Assembly (NCBI RefSeq): GCF_032340315.1 | Contig: NZ_CP135436.1 | Location: 62,001-126,000, forward strand | DNA length: 64,000 nt | Direction: 5' to 3' | DNA from: Streptococcus sp. DTU_2020_1001019_1_SI_AUS_MUR_006 | GTDB taxonomy: Bacteria; Bacillota; Bacilli; Lactobacillales; Streptococcaceae | Shown here: positions 1 to 10,406 of the stretch, piece after piece | How positions within the stretch are numbered: the first letter of the stretch is position 1 | Layout: each line of letters begins with the position of its first letter | Program-made: the position numbers and the translations under genes | Notes under the pieces: generated by a model | The model's input: only the letters and a program-made list of their open reading frames with translations | What the model was told of the DNA's origin: nothing | Database searches by the model: none

Positions 1-3000
1 CCAAGTTGTATTTGCTTTATCTGCTGTTGTATTTGAATGGTAATCCAATCCAAGAGGGTAACCATCTGTTTTCTCGATACTACTTGGTGTTTTATAAACA
101 GAGAAGTTTGTCAAAATAGGAGTCGCTTGCGCACCAGTAATAGTCACACGAATCTTTTGTGCTTCTACTGGTTGACCTTGGATAAGGCGACGATAACCAA
201 CAGTTGAGCCTTCACCGTATGGTACCCAACGGCCATTGAGTTCAACTTCAACCTTGAATCCAGAGATACGCTGACCTTTAGCGATATCTTCTTTGAGTTC
301 AATCACGTCAAAGCGTCTCTTTTGACCAAGATCAACAGTAAATTCACCTGTCTTAGCATCATTTGCTAGTGCCCAGCTAGTATCATCCTTACCATCTGTT
401 AGGTTGCTTGTTTGATACAAGTGATTCTTACGAGTAGAGCTTGCAGTTACAGTTGCACCCTTAGCAAAGTCAGTCGCATACATTTGATCCAAGGTTGCTC
501 GGAATTCTTTCAAACGAGCGACATCTGCATCTGCGAATTTACCTTCTTTATTAGGTGGAATATTGAGTAGAAGTGGCGTTCCACGACCAACAGACTTGAA
601 GTAGATATCCATCAAATCTTTGATTGATTTTGGTTGTTGATTATCATGGTAGAACCAACCTGAACGGATAGAAACGTCTGCTTCACCTACAGAGTACATA
701 TCACCATCTGGATCTCCGTGGTTGAGATAGTCATTTCGAACATCATCAGTGATTTTAGCTTTCTTGACCTTATGCCAAACTGGATCTCCTGCGATACCAC
801 GTTCATTACCAATCCAACGTACACTTGTCGGTTGTGCAGAGAAGATAGCGATATCTCCTTCAGCTTCCTTGATGTACTTGAACCACTCATCAAAGGTATA
901 AGTTACTTTTTGAGCTCCGCTACCACGCGCACCATCCATCCATACTTCGATAAATTTACCATTGTTTCCGTATTTAGGATTGCCAAGGATTTCCTTGAGT
1001 TGGTTGAGATAGTATTCATTGTACTCTTTCTCAGTTGCAACATGATATTTAGGATGGTTGGCATCCCATGGTGATAGGTAAACACCCATATTCATGTCAT
1101 ACTTAGTCGCTGATTTAGAGATTTCTTCGAGAAGGTCTCCCTTACCATCTTTCCATGGACTAGCAGCAACCGTGTGGTCTGTGTATTTAGATGGATAAAT
1201 CACAAAACCGTCGTGGTGTTTTACAACCATGATTGTTCGTTTGAATCCGGCATCCTTCAAAGTCTTAATCCACTGGTCTGTATCAAGGTTAGTTGGGTTA
1301 AAGTTTTGAGGATTTTCTCTACCGTTCCCCCACTCAGAGTTGGTATAAGTATTCATACCATAGTGGATGAAGGCGGCCAATTCTTCCTTGTGGTAGTCCA
1401 ATTGAGCCTTACTTGGCAGCGGTCCATAGTTTCCAATTTCTGTTTCTTCATCTTTTGGATCCACTACTGGAGTGACTGGTGTTACTGGTTTTGGATCTTC
1501 AATTTTTTCGTATTCAAAAATAACTTGGTTCGCTCCTTTGTGTTGGATGGTAGCTTCTTGACTTGCATTTACTGCACGGTAGCCCGTGATTTCTTTAGCT
1601 TGGAATCTGTGAACAAAGGAAACTTCATATTCTTTCCCTTCGTTGTTGTCAACAGTTGCAGGTGCCAATTCTTGATCTGTACCTTTCAAGCGGTAACGAA
1701 CGTCGAAGGAACCTTTATTGACCTTATAAACAACCTTGATGACGCGTGTTCCTGCAGGAGCCTTGCTCACAACGCTATAATCATCTCCCCAAGCATCTTT
1801 TAGTTGCTTGTTGACAGCTTTTCCGTCAATTGAGACAATCTCATATTTGTCTTTATTCTTCTTGTAGAAGTCAGTCTTCTCAATTTCTGTTTTATAGTTA
1901 TAGTCGAACTGAGCTCCAACTTCTGTCTTTTCAACAAAAGTATCGTTTTCTTTGACTGGATTATCTTTCTGGTCTACGTGTTCGATAACAACTCGTCCAT
2001 ATTCAACACCTTCAAGGAGAGTTGCTACACCGCTTTCATCGAAAGAGTATTTATTTTCGCCAATAACTGCTGTCTTATTTCTGAGCATTTCTCCCTCTGG
2101 AGTGAAATAATAACGGCTACCGTTATCGCCTTGATACCAGCCTTTAACACCGTATTTATCAATGATGCCTTTAGCCCATGCTAGTTGTTCTGGAGATAGG
2201 ACAAGACCTCCACCGAAACGGTCTTTTTCAGGAATGTTCATATTATCAACTGTACCACGTTGGTGAATACCGATAACTTTACCATCACCGTTGATGATAC
2301 CTCCACCTGAAAGACCTGATACAGAAGTCAAACGGTAAGTTACACCAACAGTTCCCTTATCATCATACTTTTCAGTACCTTTAACAACACCATCAGCCTT
2401 ATACAATTGACCAGGTACGATTGGTTCTTTCAATTCTGGAGAAGTAGAATCTGTTGGGTAGCCGATCGTGCTAACTGGCTCACCAGGGTTATAGGTACGG
2501 TATTCAGCTAAAGGAGTAAAGGTTGCAGCCTTATTTGGGCTTGCAATCTGTACTGGAACTGGAGCCACAACCAAGGCTAGGTCATTTTTGTACCCTTCAC
2601 CAAACTTCTCTTTATTCCAGAAATGGATGTCCTTTTCTTGGAACAAAACAGTTTTTCCTGAAGTTGGTAAAGAATTATTCTTAGCAGAATTTGAACCTAC
2701 ATTGTAATAGAACTTAGCAGTGTCACCGCCTAAGATATTACCAGCATTGGTTTCGGCATCCTTCTTCAAGAAATTGTGAGCCACTGTCAACATGATGTTT
2801 GGAGCCACAAAGATACCAGAACCAGAATTGAGGTAACGCTGAGTTCCACCACCTGCTAGAGGTGAACTGAAAATTGTATAAACCATCGCTGCTGATGTAG
2901 CTGGTTGACCGTCATAATTGATATGCTTAAGGTCTTGTCCGCCATTGATAATGGCTCTATTTTCTTTTTCGCTTTCAGATGGAGCCACTTCTGTAGGTTT

Positions 3001-3378
3001 CAAAATGCTCTTAGTCTCTACTTGTGGACTTTCTTTCTCTGAAACAATGGCTGAAGTGTCCAGTTTTTTCACTGGCGTATCAGGATAAGCTCGATCAGGA
3101 ATTTCTTCAGGGAGTAAATCACCTGATTCTTCTACTGCATTTTCTGCAAGAGGAGCTGGTTTTTCAGCTACTTCTTTGGCAACTTCTGGAGTTTCCTTGT
3201 TTGTATCTGCCACTTCTTTTGCTTGACCATCCACTTCAAGTTTTGGTTCTGTCACAAGTTCACTAGCCGCAACATTCCCAGAAGCAAAAAAAGCAAGACC
3301 AACTGCTACAGAAGCAACACCAACAGTCAGTTTACGAATACTAAATATTCGACCTTTTTCTAAAAAATATTGTTTCAT
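1..3378 (-). CDS. Surface protein: trypsin-like protease plus GH29 alpha-L-fucosidase (3' end outside window)
   Basis: Open for 1,126 codons from ATG at 3378 (AGGAG 6 nt upstream) to the window edge, so the C-terminus and any LPXTG anchor are not seen. Order of parts: a YSIRK-like signal (FSIRKLTVG, residues 12-20); a Glu/Pro-rich stretch; a trypsin-fold serine protease (about 140-400) with a visible triad His201 (TVAHNF), Asp266 (NDLALV) and Ser357 (GLSGGG); two MucBP-like beta modules (about 450-630); a GH29 fucosidase (about 650-960) with HYGMNTYTNSEWG, VVKHHDGF and the likely nucleophile Asp815 in EVWMDGA; then an F5/8 C (discoidin-like) carbohydrate-binding domain (about 965-1080). It probably removes fucose from host mucin glycans at the cell surface, beside the sialidases. 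The protease substrate is unknown. Domain calls are by recognition of motifs. Confidence 0.88.
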   Translation of the reverse strand, partial: MKQYFLEKGRIFSIRKLTVGVASVAVGLAFFASGNVAASELVTEPKLEVDGQAKEVADTNKETPEVAKEVAEKPAPLAENAVEESGDLLPEEIPDRAYPDTPVKKLDTSAIVSEKESPQVETKSILKPTEVAPSESEKENRAIINGGQDLKHINYDGQPATSAAMVYTIFSSPLAGGGTQRYLNSGSGIFVAPNIMLTVAHNFLKKDAETNAGNILGGDTAKFYYNVGSNSAKNNSLPTSGKTVLFQEKDIHFWNKEKFGEGYKNDLALVVAPVPVQIASPNKAATFTPLAEYRTYNPGEPVSTIGYPTDSTSPELKEPIVPGQLYKADGVVKGTEKYDDKGTVGVTYRLTSVSGLSGGGIINGDGKVIGIHQRGTVDNMNIPEKDRFGGGLVLSPEQLAWAKGIIDKYGVKGWYQGDNGSRYYFTPEGEMLRNKTAVIGENKYSFDESGVATLLEGVEYGRVVIEHVDQKDNPVKENDTFVEKTEVGAQFDYNYKTEIEKTDFYKKNKDKYEIVSIDGKAVNKQLKDAWGDDYSVVSKAPAGTRVIKVVYKVNKGSFDVRYRLKGTDQELAPATVDNNEGKEYEVSFVHRFQAKEITGYRAVNASQEATIQHKGANQVIFEYEKIEDPKPVTPVTPVVDPKDEETEIGNYGPLPSKAQLDYHKEELAAFIHYGMNTYTNSEWGNGRENPQNFNPTNLDTDQWIKTLKDAGFKRTIMVVKHHDGFVIYPSKYTDHTVAASPWKDGKGDLLEEISKSATKYDMNMGVYLSPWDANHPKYHVATEKEYNEYYLNQLKEILGNPKYGNNGKFIEVWMDGARGSGAQKVTYTFDEWFKYIKEAEGDIAIFSAQPTSVRWIGNERGIAGDPVWHKVKKAKITDDVRNDYLNHGDPDGDMYSVGEADVSIRSGWFYHDNQQPKSIKDLMDIYFKSVGRGTPLLLNIPPNKEGKFADADVARLKEFRATLDQMYATDFAKGATVTASSTRKNHLYQTSNLTDGKDDTSWALANDAKTGEFTVDLGQKRRFDVIELKEDIAKGQRISGFKVEVELNGRWVPYGEGSTVGYRRLIQGQPVEAQKIRVTITGAQATPILTNFSVYKTPSSIEKTDGYPLGLDYHSNTTADKANTTW

Positions 3379-3672
3379 CAAATACTCCTAATCTTCTAGA
3401 GCAGTCAGCTACTGCCCGAGCCCAGTGTTATCTGGCGACAATTTTTGTTTGATTTCCTAGCTTAAAATTCTGCTCCTAAGCTATTTATTTTTGGGCAAGC
3501 CCTTATGAGGAAATCGCTTACATTTCTTGAAAATAAAATAAGGCTCAAACTAGCAAAAATTTTACCTAGAGTTTCTGCAGTATAATAAATATACTATATT
3601 ATCCTGAAAAATGCAAGGGCTTCCAAAGTTTTAACTGGATTTTTACTAAATACTTTTGCCACTATTTACCAC
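3379..3672 (-). promoter_or_regulatory. Leader and probable promoter of the protease-fucosidase gene
   Basis: No coding sequence is visible. On the minus strand TTGCAT (3611-3616) and TATATT (3588-3593) are 17 bp apart and form a plausible sigma-A promoter, which would give a leader of about 200 nt. A short hairpin GCAGT-cagct-ACTGC lies at 3403-3417 near the ribosome binding site. No perfect cre site and no GAAAGTAGTTTC motif were found here, unlike the other genes of the locus. Confidence 0.4.
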
Positions 3673-3708
3673 TAAAAAATCCTAAATTGGCAAGGCCAAC
3701 TTAGGATT
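3673..3708 (-). terminator. Intrinsic terminator of the nan operon, overlapping the nanK stop
   Basis: On the minus strand a stem AATCCTAAGTTGGC / GCCAATTTAGGATT (one G-T pair) is followed by TTTTTT. It includes the nanK stop codon, so the operon ends here. Confidence 0.8.
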
Positions 3709-4585
3709 GTTTTGTTTTGAAGTGATAGTAAGCTCCAAGCATACCCGCAGTATTTTGATGACGCGCAAACTCTAATCTTGTTTTTTCCGCTAAACTTGGA
3801 ACAAGCGCATCTTTCAGAGCTGTACGAATTTTCGGTTTCAAAATCGCTTCCTGCCCCATAATACCACCACCTAGTATAACAACCTCTGGATTGGCAACAT
3901 AACAGATGTTAGCAAGACCTTTTCCAAGATAGTCTACCATACGGTCAATTCCCTCCATACAGAGTTTATTGCCTTCTGTAGCTTCTTTGAAAATTCTACG
4001 ACCATTCCAATGTTCTACTTCTTCACCATGAGCCTTAGCTACATACTCAACCAAGGCAGTTGTAGAAGCTAAATCTTGGAAAGCCCCATCTTGCATATGC
4101 ATATAGCCAACTTCACAGGCAGAATTACTAAATCCATGGAAAATCTGGCCGTCAATGATTAAGCAACCGCCGATACCTGTTCCGATGGTCAAACATAGCG
4201 TTATTCCTGCACCTTTTCCAGATCCAGAAACAGCTTCTGCTAGCCCTGCACAGTTGACATCATTTTCAATTTCACAAGGAACTTGGAAACTTTCTTCAAT
4301 TTCTTTCTTAAATTGGGTTCCAGCATAGTTCGGGATCTGTGGACCAGCATAGAAAATCTCACCCTTATCAGGATCAACCATTCCCGCTGAGGAAATAGCC
4401 ACACCTGCCACCGGTCCTTTTTCTAGATAGCTAGCGACAATATCTTTTGTTTTCTGTAAGATATGTGGACCGCCCTTATGAGCCTCAGTCGCTACTTCAT
4501 GAGACTCAACAAGTTGTCCATCTTGGTCAATCAAACCATATTTGATATTAGTTCCGCCAATATCAATTGCAACGTAATTAGTCAT
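3701..4585 (-). CDS. nanK: N-acetylmannosamine kinase, ROK family
   Basis: A 294-aa ROK-family sugar kinase. The N-terminal phosphate-binding motif YVAIDIGGTNIKYG is at residues 4-17, and LCLTIGTGIGGCL in mid-protein is the second ATP-fold motif. The CxCGxxGC zinc motif of many ROK repressors and glucokinases is absent, as is usual in NanK-like streptococcal members. It should phosphorylate ManNAc made by the lyase immediately upstream (15 nt apart), giving ManNAc-6-P for NanE. Start ATG has AGGAGG upstream. Fructokinase or glucokinase activity cannot be excluded from sequence, but position in the nan operon favours ManNAc. Confidence 0.88.
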   Translation of the reverse strand: MTNYVAIDIGGTNIKYGLIDQDGQLVESHEVATEAHKGGPHILQKTKDIVASYLEKGPVAGVAISSAGMVDPDKGEIFYAGPQIPNYAGTQFKKEIEESFQVPCEIENDVNCAGLAEAVSGSGKGAGITLCLTIGTGIGGCLIIDGQIFHGFSNSACEVGYMHMQDGAFQDLASTTALVEYVAKAHGEEVEHWNGRRIFKEATEGNKLCMEGIDRMVDYLGKGLANICYVANPEVVILGGGIMGQEAILKPKIRTALKDALVPSLAEKTRLEFARHQNTAGMLGAYYHFKTKQS

Positions 4586-4600
4586 AAAGCCTCCTATTGA

Positions 4601-5518
4601 TTAGAGGAAACGCTCCTTAGTTTCACGAATCAATTGAGCAGCTGCTTCTACAACTGGACGATCTTCTTCGATCACTGGTGTAAGTGGAGAACGAACTGAT
4701 CCGATATTAAGTCCTTCATTGATTTTCAAGACTTCCTTGATAACGCCGTACATATTTCCATGTGCAGCAGTCAATTTACCAATGATAGCGTTGATAGCGT
4801 ATTGCAATTCACGCGCTGTTTCTAGGTCTTTGTCTGCAATCAATTGGTTGAGTTTCAAGAAGAGTTCTGGCATAGCACCATAAGTACCACCGATACCAGC
4901 TTTTGCACCCATGAGACGTCCACCTAGGAATTGTTCATCTGGACCGTTAAAGACGATATGATCATCACCACCAAGACTAACAAAAGTTTGGATATCTTGA
5001 ACTGGCATTGAAGAGTTTTTAACACCGATAACACGTGGGTTCTTCAACATTTCTGTGTAAAGACTTGGAGTCAAAGCAACACCTGCTAATTGAGGAATGT
5101 TATAGATAACATAGTCTGTGTTTGGTGCTGCTGCACTGATGTCGTTCCAGTATTTGGCTACTGAGTATTCAGGCAAACGGAAGTAAATTGGTGGGATTGT
5201 TGCGATAGCATCTACACCCAAGCTCTCTGCATGACGAGCAAGTTCGATACTGTCTTTAGTATTGTTGCAAGCCACGTGTGCAATAATGGTCAATTTACCT
5301 TTAGCAACTGCCATGACTTCTTCCAAAATCAACTTGCGGTCTTCTACGCTTTGGTAGATACATTCACCTGAAGAACCGTTGACATAAAGTCCTTGAACAC
5401 CTTTATCAATAAAGTATTGCACCAAAGCACGAGTACGTTCTGGGCTTACTTCGCCCGCATCATCATAACATGCGTAGAAGGCAGGAATGACGCCTTCATA
5501 TTTTTTTAAATCTGACAT
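4601..5518 (-). CDS. nanL: N-acetylneuraminate lyase
   Basis: A 305-aa class I aldolase of the DapA/NanA-lyase superfamily that cleaves Neu5Ac to ManNAc and pyruvate in the cytoplasm. Visible motifs: GSSGE (48-52) for the pyruvate carboxylate, Tyr139 in the VIYNIPQ segment, and the Schiff-base Lys167 in VIGVKNSS. It is often named nanA; nanL is used here to separate it from the sialidases. It lies directly before nanK and is preceded by its own regulatory region with a cre-like site and a GAAAGTAGTTTC motif, so the lyase-kinase pair can be transcribed from an internal promoter. AGGAG lies upstream of the ATG. Confidence 0.94.
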   Translation of the reverse strand: MSDLKKYEGVIPAFYACYDDAGEVSPERTRALVQYFIDKGVQGLYVNGSSGECIYQSVEDRKLILEEVMAVAKGKLTIIAHVACNNTKDSIELARHAESLGVDAIATIPPIYFRLPEYSVAKYWNDISAAAPNTDYVIYNIPQLAGVALTPSLYTEMLKNPRVIGVKNSSMPVQDIQTFVSLGGDDHIVFNGPDEQFLGGRLMGAKAGIGGTYGAMPELFLKLNQLIADKDLETARELQYAINAIIGKLTAAHGNMYGVIKEVLKINEGLNIGSVRSPLTPVIEEDRPVVEAAAQLIRETKERFL

Positions 5519-5586
5519 AGATTTCTCCTAAGATTTCTTATTTTCTGCTCTGAGCAGATGATTTTTACTATTTTAGTATACACCTT

Positions 5587-5602
5587 GTAAAAAGCGCTTT
5601 CA
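5587..5602 (-). promoter_or_regulatory. cre-like CcpA site upstream of the lyase
   Basis: The minus strand reads TTGAAAGCGCTTTTT, one mismatch from the WTGNAANCGNWNNCW cre consensus. It lies about 70 bp before the lyase ATG. CcpA catabolite repression of the lyase-kinase unit is inferred. Confidence 0.7.
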
Positions 5603-5660
5603 ATACATCTCAGCCACTTAGATTTTAATTTCTATTCATCTCTCGTAGCTTTTCATGCTT

Positions 5661-5672
5661 GAAAGTAGTTTC
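5661..5672 (+). promoter_or_regulatory. GAAAGTAGTTTC motif (candidate NanR operator 1)
   Basis: The 12-mer GAAAGTAGTTTC lies between the YesL-like gene and the lyase. The same near-palindrome recurs at 11232, 15275, 20425 and 21608 (the last with one change), always upstream of a sialic acid gene. NanR, an RpiR-family regulator of sialic acid genes in related streptococci, is the natural candidate to bind it, but no regulator gene lies in this window. Confidence 0.55.
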
Positions 5673-5681
5673 ATATCATTT

Positions 5682-6332
5682 TCAATCTGCTTGATATTTA
5701 GCAAACAATTTTTCCATTAATCCAGCCTGGCAAAAGGCAAGAAGGCCAAAGCCAAAGAGTAGAAATGCTGAACCACCAAGTACGAGCGTAAAGCCTGATA
5801 GATAGAGAAGCATCATGATTAATAAAATAATCGCAAGCATCAAGAAGAACCACACGAAGTTAAAGCTAACTAAGAGCAAGCCCTTTTGGAGTACTTCTTT
5901 CCAAGTCAAGTCATAGCGTGCTGCAATTGGATAGCTAGCCAACATAACCAGAGTTAAAAATATTAGAATTCCTAAGCAAATGGCTTTAATGAGCTGGAAG
6001 CCTAGGCCTGTTTGCCCCCAGAATAGAGACAAGTCAACTACACTAATTAGAAAAATTCCTAGTTCCAACAAACCTAACTGGAGGCCTAATTTCAAATTTT
6101 GCTTAAAGGCTCTCATATACGTTTTAAAAACAGGAACACGACGACTACTCTTAACTTCGAAGATTGTCTGATAGAGACTAATTTTTGCTACTCCGATTGT
6201 CACAATAGGCAAACAAGACACAACAAAAAGTAGGTTGACCGTCACGATATCTAACACTTTCTCACAAAATCGCATAAGAAAGTTATCCGTATCGAATGCT
6301 GCTTTTATCAATCCAGATCCTTTATGTGCCAT
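5682..6332 (-). CDS. YesL-like (DUF624) integral membrane protein
   Basis: A 216-aa membrane protein with an N-terminal signature typical of YesL proteins (NFLMRFCEKVLDI, then a first hydrophobic helix at about 30-50). About five hydrophobic segments are visible. Members of this family often sit beside carbohydrate ABC importers in Firmicutes, but their molecular role is not established. The gene is 20 nt downstream of the YhcH gene and is preceded by AGGAGG. Context suggests a role in uptake of sialic acid or related sugars, perhaps assisting the SatABC permeases; this is inference. Confidence 0.78.
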   Translation of the reverse strand: MAHKGSGLIKAAFDTDNFLMRFCEKVLDIVTVNLLFVVSCLPIVTIGVAKISLYQTIFEVKSSRRVPVFKTYMRAFKQNLKLGLQLGLLELGIFLISVVDLSLFWGQTGLGFQLIKAICLGILIFLTLVMLASYPIAARYDLTWKEVLQKGLLLVSFNFVWFFLMLAIILLIMMLLYLSGFTLVLGGSAFLLFGFGLLAFCQAGLMEKLFAKYQAD

Positions 6333-6352
6333 TGTTTGCTCCTCCTAACTGA

Positions 6353-6805
6353 CTAATCGATTAAAATTTTAAATAAGTATTTGCGAACTTTATCTTCCAT
6401 ACCTGCATAACCATTAGGTTGATGAGGTTCACCTGGGAAGAAGATTGCAAAATTGTGATAACCCAACAAAAGTGGGTAGTGTTCGTGGCAATGAACAAAG
6501 CCGATATCACTAGCTTCGTCAAAGGCTACAGCCTCATCTTTGACACGAGAACCGTAACTAGAATACTCATGTCCTTCAACTAACAAATGCAAATCTGCAT
6601 AGTTTTTATGATGCTCAAAGCGATCATTTTCATCTTGGTTGAGAACATTTTCCTGTACAACTAGAAAGACTTTATCCCCATCAATCTCGTATTTGCCTAA
6701 TTCAAAGCTATCCTTACGATGCTCATAGAGATAATCAATAGCCTTATCTAGATTAGGATGAATTCCCTTGTAAAAGCTAATGTTTTTTAAATCATCAAAA
6801 ATCAT
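6353..6805 (-). CDS. YhcH/YjgK/YiaL family protein (DUF386)
   Basis: Protein of 150 aa starting MIFDDLKNISFY. The frame extends 12 codons further upstream to an ATG at 6841, but that start lacks a ribosome binding site, whereas AAAGGA sits 7 nt before the ATG at 6805, which also gives the family's usual length. The fold is a small cupin; conserved pieces such as EGHEYSSYG and a CHEHYPLLLG segment with several His and Glu residues are consistent with metal binding. Related proteins in sialic acid operons (NanQ in E. coli) act as anomerases or isomerases of sialic acid or its products. A role in converting imported sialic acid anomers is likely. Confidence 0.82.
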   Translation of the reverse strand: MIFDDLKNISFYKGIHPNLDKAIDYLYEHRKDSFELGKYEIDGDKVFLVVQENVLNQDENDRFEHHKNYADLHLLVEGHEYSSYGSRVKDEAVAFDEASDIGFVHCHEHYPLLLGYHNFAIFFPGEPHQPNGYAGMEDKVRKYLFKILID

Positions 6806-6862
6806 AGTAATTTCCTTTACCTGATTGTTACCTTCAGACATACGATGTCTAGCCAGTAAGTT

Positions 6863-6924
6863 TATAAGTGTCTAACAAAACTTCATGAAGTAAGCAACTC
6901 CTCTCCATTTTGTAGACACTTATA
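6863..6924. repeat. 12-bp perfect inverted repeat with 38-nt spacer between satC and the YhcH gene
   Basis: TATAAGTGTCTA (6863-6874) and TAGACACTTATA (6913-6924) are exact complements, enclosing 38 nt that contain a second small palindrome CTTCATGAAG (6881-6890) and, on the minus strand, a GGAGAGGAG purine run like a ribosome binding site. It could be an mRNA processing or attenuation hairpin or a small mobile repeat. No U-run follows, so it does not look like a normal terminator. Confidence 0.55.
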
Positions 6925-7005
6925 TATCCTGTATTCTCTTAGTCTATCAACTATACTGCTGCATACTGATAAACAGATTCTACTATATTCAATTTTCGCA
7001 GAGGA

Positions 7006-7848
7006 CTATCCTTTGACAGCTCCCATAGTAATCCCTTGAGTAAAGGATTTTTGGAAGACCAGGAAGACTGTTACGATTGGCACAGCTGCAAGGGCAGCCC
7101 CTGCCATGATCAAACCATAGTTAGTTGCCATCTCGGCCTGCATAGTCGCAACCCCGAGCGAGATGGTCAAGTTTTGACGTGAAGTCAACATTACCAATTG
7201 CATGAAGTAGTCATTCCAAGTATTGATGAAGGTAAAGATTGCAAGAGCTGCAAATCCTGGCTTCACGATAGGGAAGGCTACGCTCCAGAATGTACGAATC
7301 TCGCCACATCCATCGATTTTAGCAGATTCGAGCAATTCTGTAGGAATGTTTTCACTGAACTGTTTCATGAGGAAGACCCCGAATGGCCATCCAATCAAAG
7401 GCAAGATAACTGCCCAAAGAGTGTCATGGATTCCCATGAAGTTGACGATACGTACCAATGGTACAAGGACAACTTGTTTTGGAAGAGCCATGGCAGCGAT
7501 AAAGATTGCAAAGAGAATGCGTTGTCCATAGAAACGTTTCTTAGCCAATACATAACCTGCTAGTGAAGAGGTTGCACAAACCAAGAACATGGTTACCAAA
7601 GAAATGAATACTGAGTTCCACATCCATTGCAAGGCTGGGTTTTGCACCATCAATTGTTGGAAGTTCTCCATTGTTGGAGCTTTAGGGAACCATTGTGGTG
7701 GAATCATAATGGTATCTGGTTGTGATTTGAATGCACCTGTCAAGATCCAGTAGAATGGGAAGATAAAGAGTACAGTCAACAAGAGCAAAATGATTGTTGA
7801 AATAACAGTAAAGGCTGTTAATGGTTTCTTTTGTTGTGTAGGTTTCAT
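7006..7848 (-). CDS. satC: Sialic acid ABC transporter permease (MalG type)
   Basis: A 280-aa inner-membrane permease of the carbohydrate uptake family CUT1. Six hydrophobic segments and the EAA loop (ELLESAKIDGCGEIRTFW, about 180-197) that contacts the ATPase are visible. It follows the other permease by 15 nt and shares its operon with the solute-binding protein. No ATPase gene occurs in the locus; CUT1 importers of streptococci commonly use a shared MsmK-type ATPase encoded elsewhere. The set matches pneumococcal SatABC, the main sialic acid importer there. The substrate assignment rests on this similarity and on neighbours. Confidence 0.88.
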   Translation of the reverse strand: MKPTQQKKPLTAFTVISTIILLLLTVLFIFPFYWILTGAFKSQPDTIMIPPQWFPKAPTMENFQQLMVQNPALQWMWNSVFISLVTMFLVCATSSLAGYVLAKKRFYGQRILFAIFIAAMALPKQVVLVPLVRIVNFMGIHDTLWAVILPLIGWPFGVFLMKQFSENIPTELLESAKIDGCGEIRTFWSVAFPIVKPGFAALAIFTFINTWNDYFMQLVMLTSRQNLTISLGVATMQAEMATNYGLIMAGAALAAVPIVTVFLVFQKSFTQGITMGAVKG

Positions 7849-7863
7849 AGCTGTCTCCTTTCC

Positions 7864-8751
7864 TTAGTATTCTACATCGTTTCCGAGGATCTTGAATTGA
7901 GCGAAGCTGACAAGGGCAATCATAACTGCCAAGAATACACCAATAGTATTGGCATAGCCATATTCAGTCAATTGGAAGGCTTTTTCGTAGAGGTAGTACA
8001 TAAGTGTACTTGTTGAGTAGTTTGGACCACCAGATGTCAACAACTGAATCAAGGCGAAACATTGGAATGAGTTGATGGTTGTAATGATTGCGATATAAAG
8101 TGTTGTTGGAAGAAGGCTTGGCCATTTAATCTTCCAGAATACTTGGAACTCAGTCGCACCGTCAACACGAGCTGCTTCTACAAGTGAGTTATCAATATTA
8201 CCCATTGCAGCGATGTAAAGAATGATTGGTTGACCAACTGATGTTGTCAAAAGGATAATCATAATCGCCATCAAAGCCCAGTTTTTATCTCCCAACCAAG
8301 AAATGTTTTGGCTGATGATGTGACTTGACTTAAGCACGAAGTTCAAAATACCTGATAGTGGATCGTAGATCCATTTCCATACTACTGTTACGGCAACACT
8401 ACCTGTTACTACAGGAAGGAAGAAGACGAAACGGTAGAAAGATCTAGCGATGGCATTTTGTTGGTAAGTTTGTGATGCTACAAAGAGCGAGAAGAGTACA
8501 ACGACTGGTACAGACCCAATAACCAAGATTACGGTATTAATCAAAGATTTTGTAAAGACAGGGTCTTTAAACATACGGATGTAGTTGTCCAAGCCCACAA
8601 ACTCAAAGCTAGTCATCGAATAGTTGAAGAAACTAGTGATGAAGCCCATGATCATTGGAGCTAAAACGAAGACGGTAAAGAAGATTAATACTGGTGCTAG
8701 GAATGCGTAGGAAATAATAGTTTCCCGCATGCGAATTTTATTGATTTTCAC
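7864..8751 (-). CDS. satB: Sialic acid ABC transporter permease (MalF type)
   Basis: A CUT1 permease with six membrane segments and an EAA loop (LVEAARVDGATEFQVFW). The reading frame can be extended to a TTG at 8817, but no ribosome binding site precedes that codon. A GTG at 8751 has GAGGTG 6 nt upstream and yields a 295-aa protein starting MKINKIRMRE, the length expected for this family, so it is taken as the start. It pairs with the MalG-type permease just downstream to form the membrane channel for sialic acid. Confidence 0.86.
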   Translation of the reverse strand: MKINKIRMRETIISYAFLAPVLIFFTVFVLAPMIMGFITSFFNYSMTSFEFVGLDNYIRMFKDPVFTKSLINTVILVIGSVPVVVLFSLFVASQTYQQNAIARSFYRFVFFLPVVTGSVAVTVVWKWIYDPLSGILNFVLKSSHIISQNISWLGDKNWALMAIMIILLTTSVGQPIILYIAAMGNIDNSLVEAARVDGATEFQVFWKIKWPSLLPTTLYIAIITTINSFQCFALIQLLTSGGPNYSTSTLMYYLYEKAFQLTEYGYANTIGVFLAVMIALVSFAQFKILGNDVEY

Positions 8752-8897
8752 AGTCGGCACCTCACTTTCACATAGTTTTGTTTTTTTGACTGTTATCTGA
8801 CCCTGATCTAAAATCAAAATGAAATTTTTCTAAGATTCGTCAATGTAAAAACTTCATTTTAATTTTGACCTGTCAGTTGCTTCTATTTCAAACAAAA

Positions 8898-8942
8898 GTC
8901 CCCCTTTTCATACACAGATATGCTCAGGGAAAAGGGGGGAAC
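8898..8942 (-). terminator. Stem-loop between satA and satB (attenuator or mRNA stabiliser)
   Basis: CCCCCTTTTC and GAAAAGGGGG form a long GC-rich stem with an internal loop, followed on the minus strand by CTTTTG. It lies directly after the binding-protein gene. Such hairpins usually leave more binding protein than permease message; partial termination is inferred. Confidence 0.6.
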
Positions 8943-8963
8943 TCAGTTTTTATTTAGGGCTTA

Positions 8964-10376
<1,413 letters not shown>

Positions 10377-10406
10377 TCAACCACTCTCCTCGTTTTTTAT
10401 ATTATG

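Noticed and set aside
3024..3266. 80-codon plus-strand frame opposite the fucosidase N-terminus
   Set aside because: Leu-rich shadow of the Glu/Lys-rich linker on the other strand.
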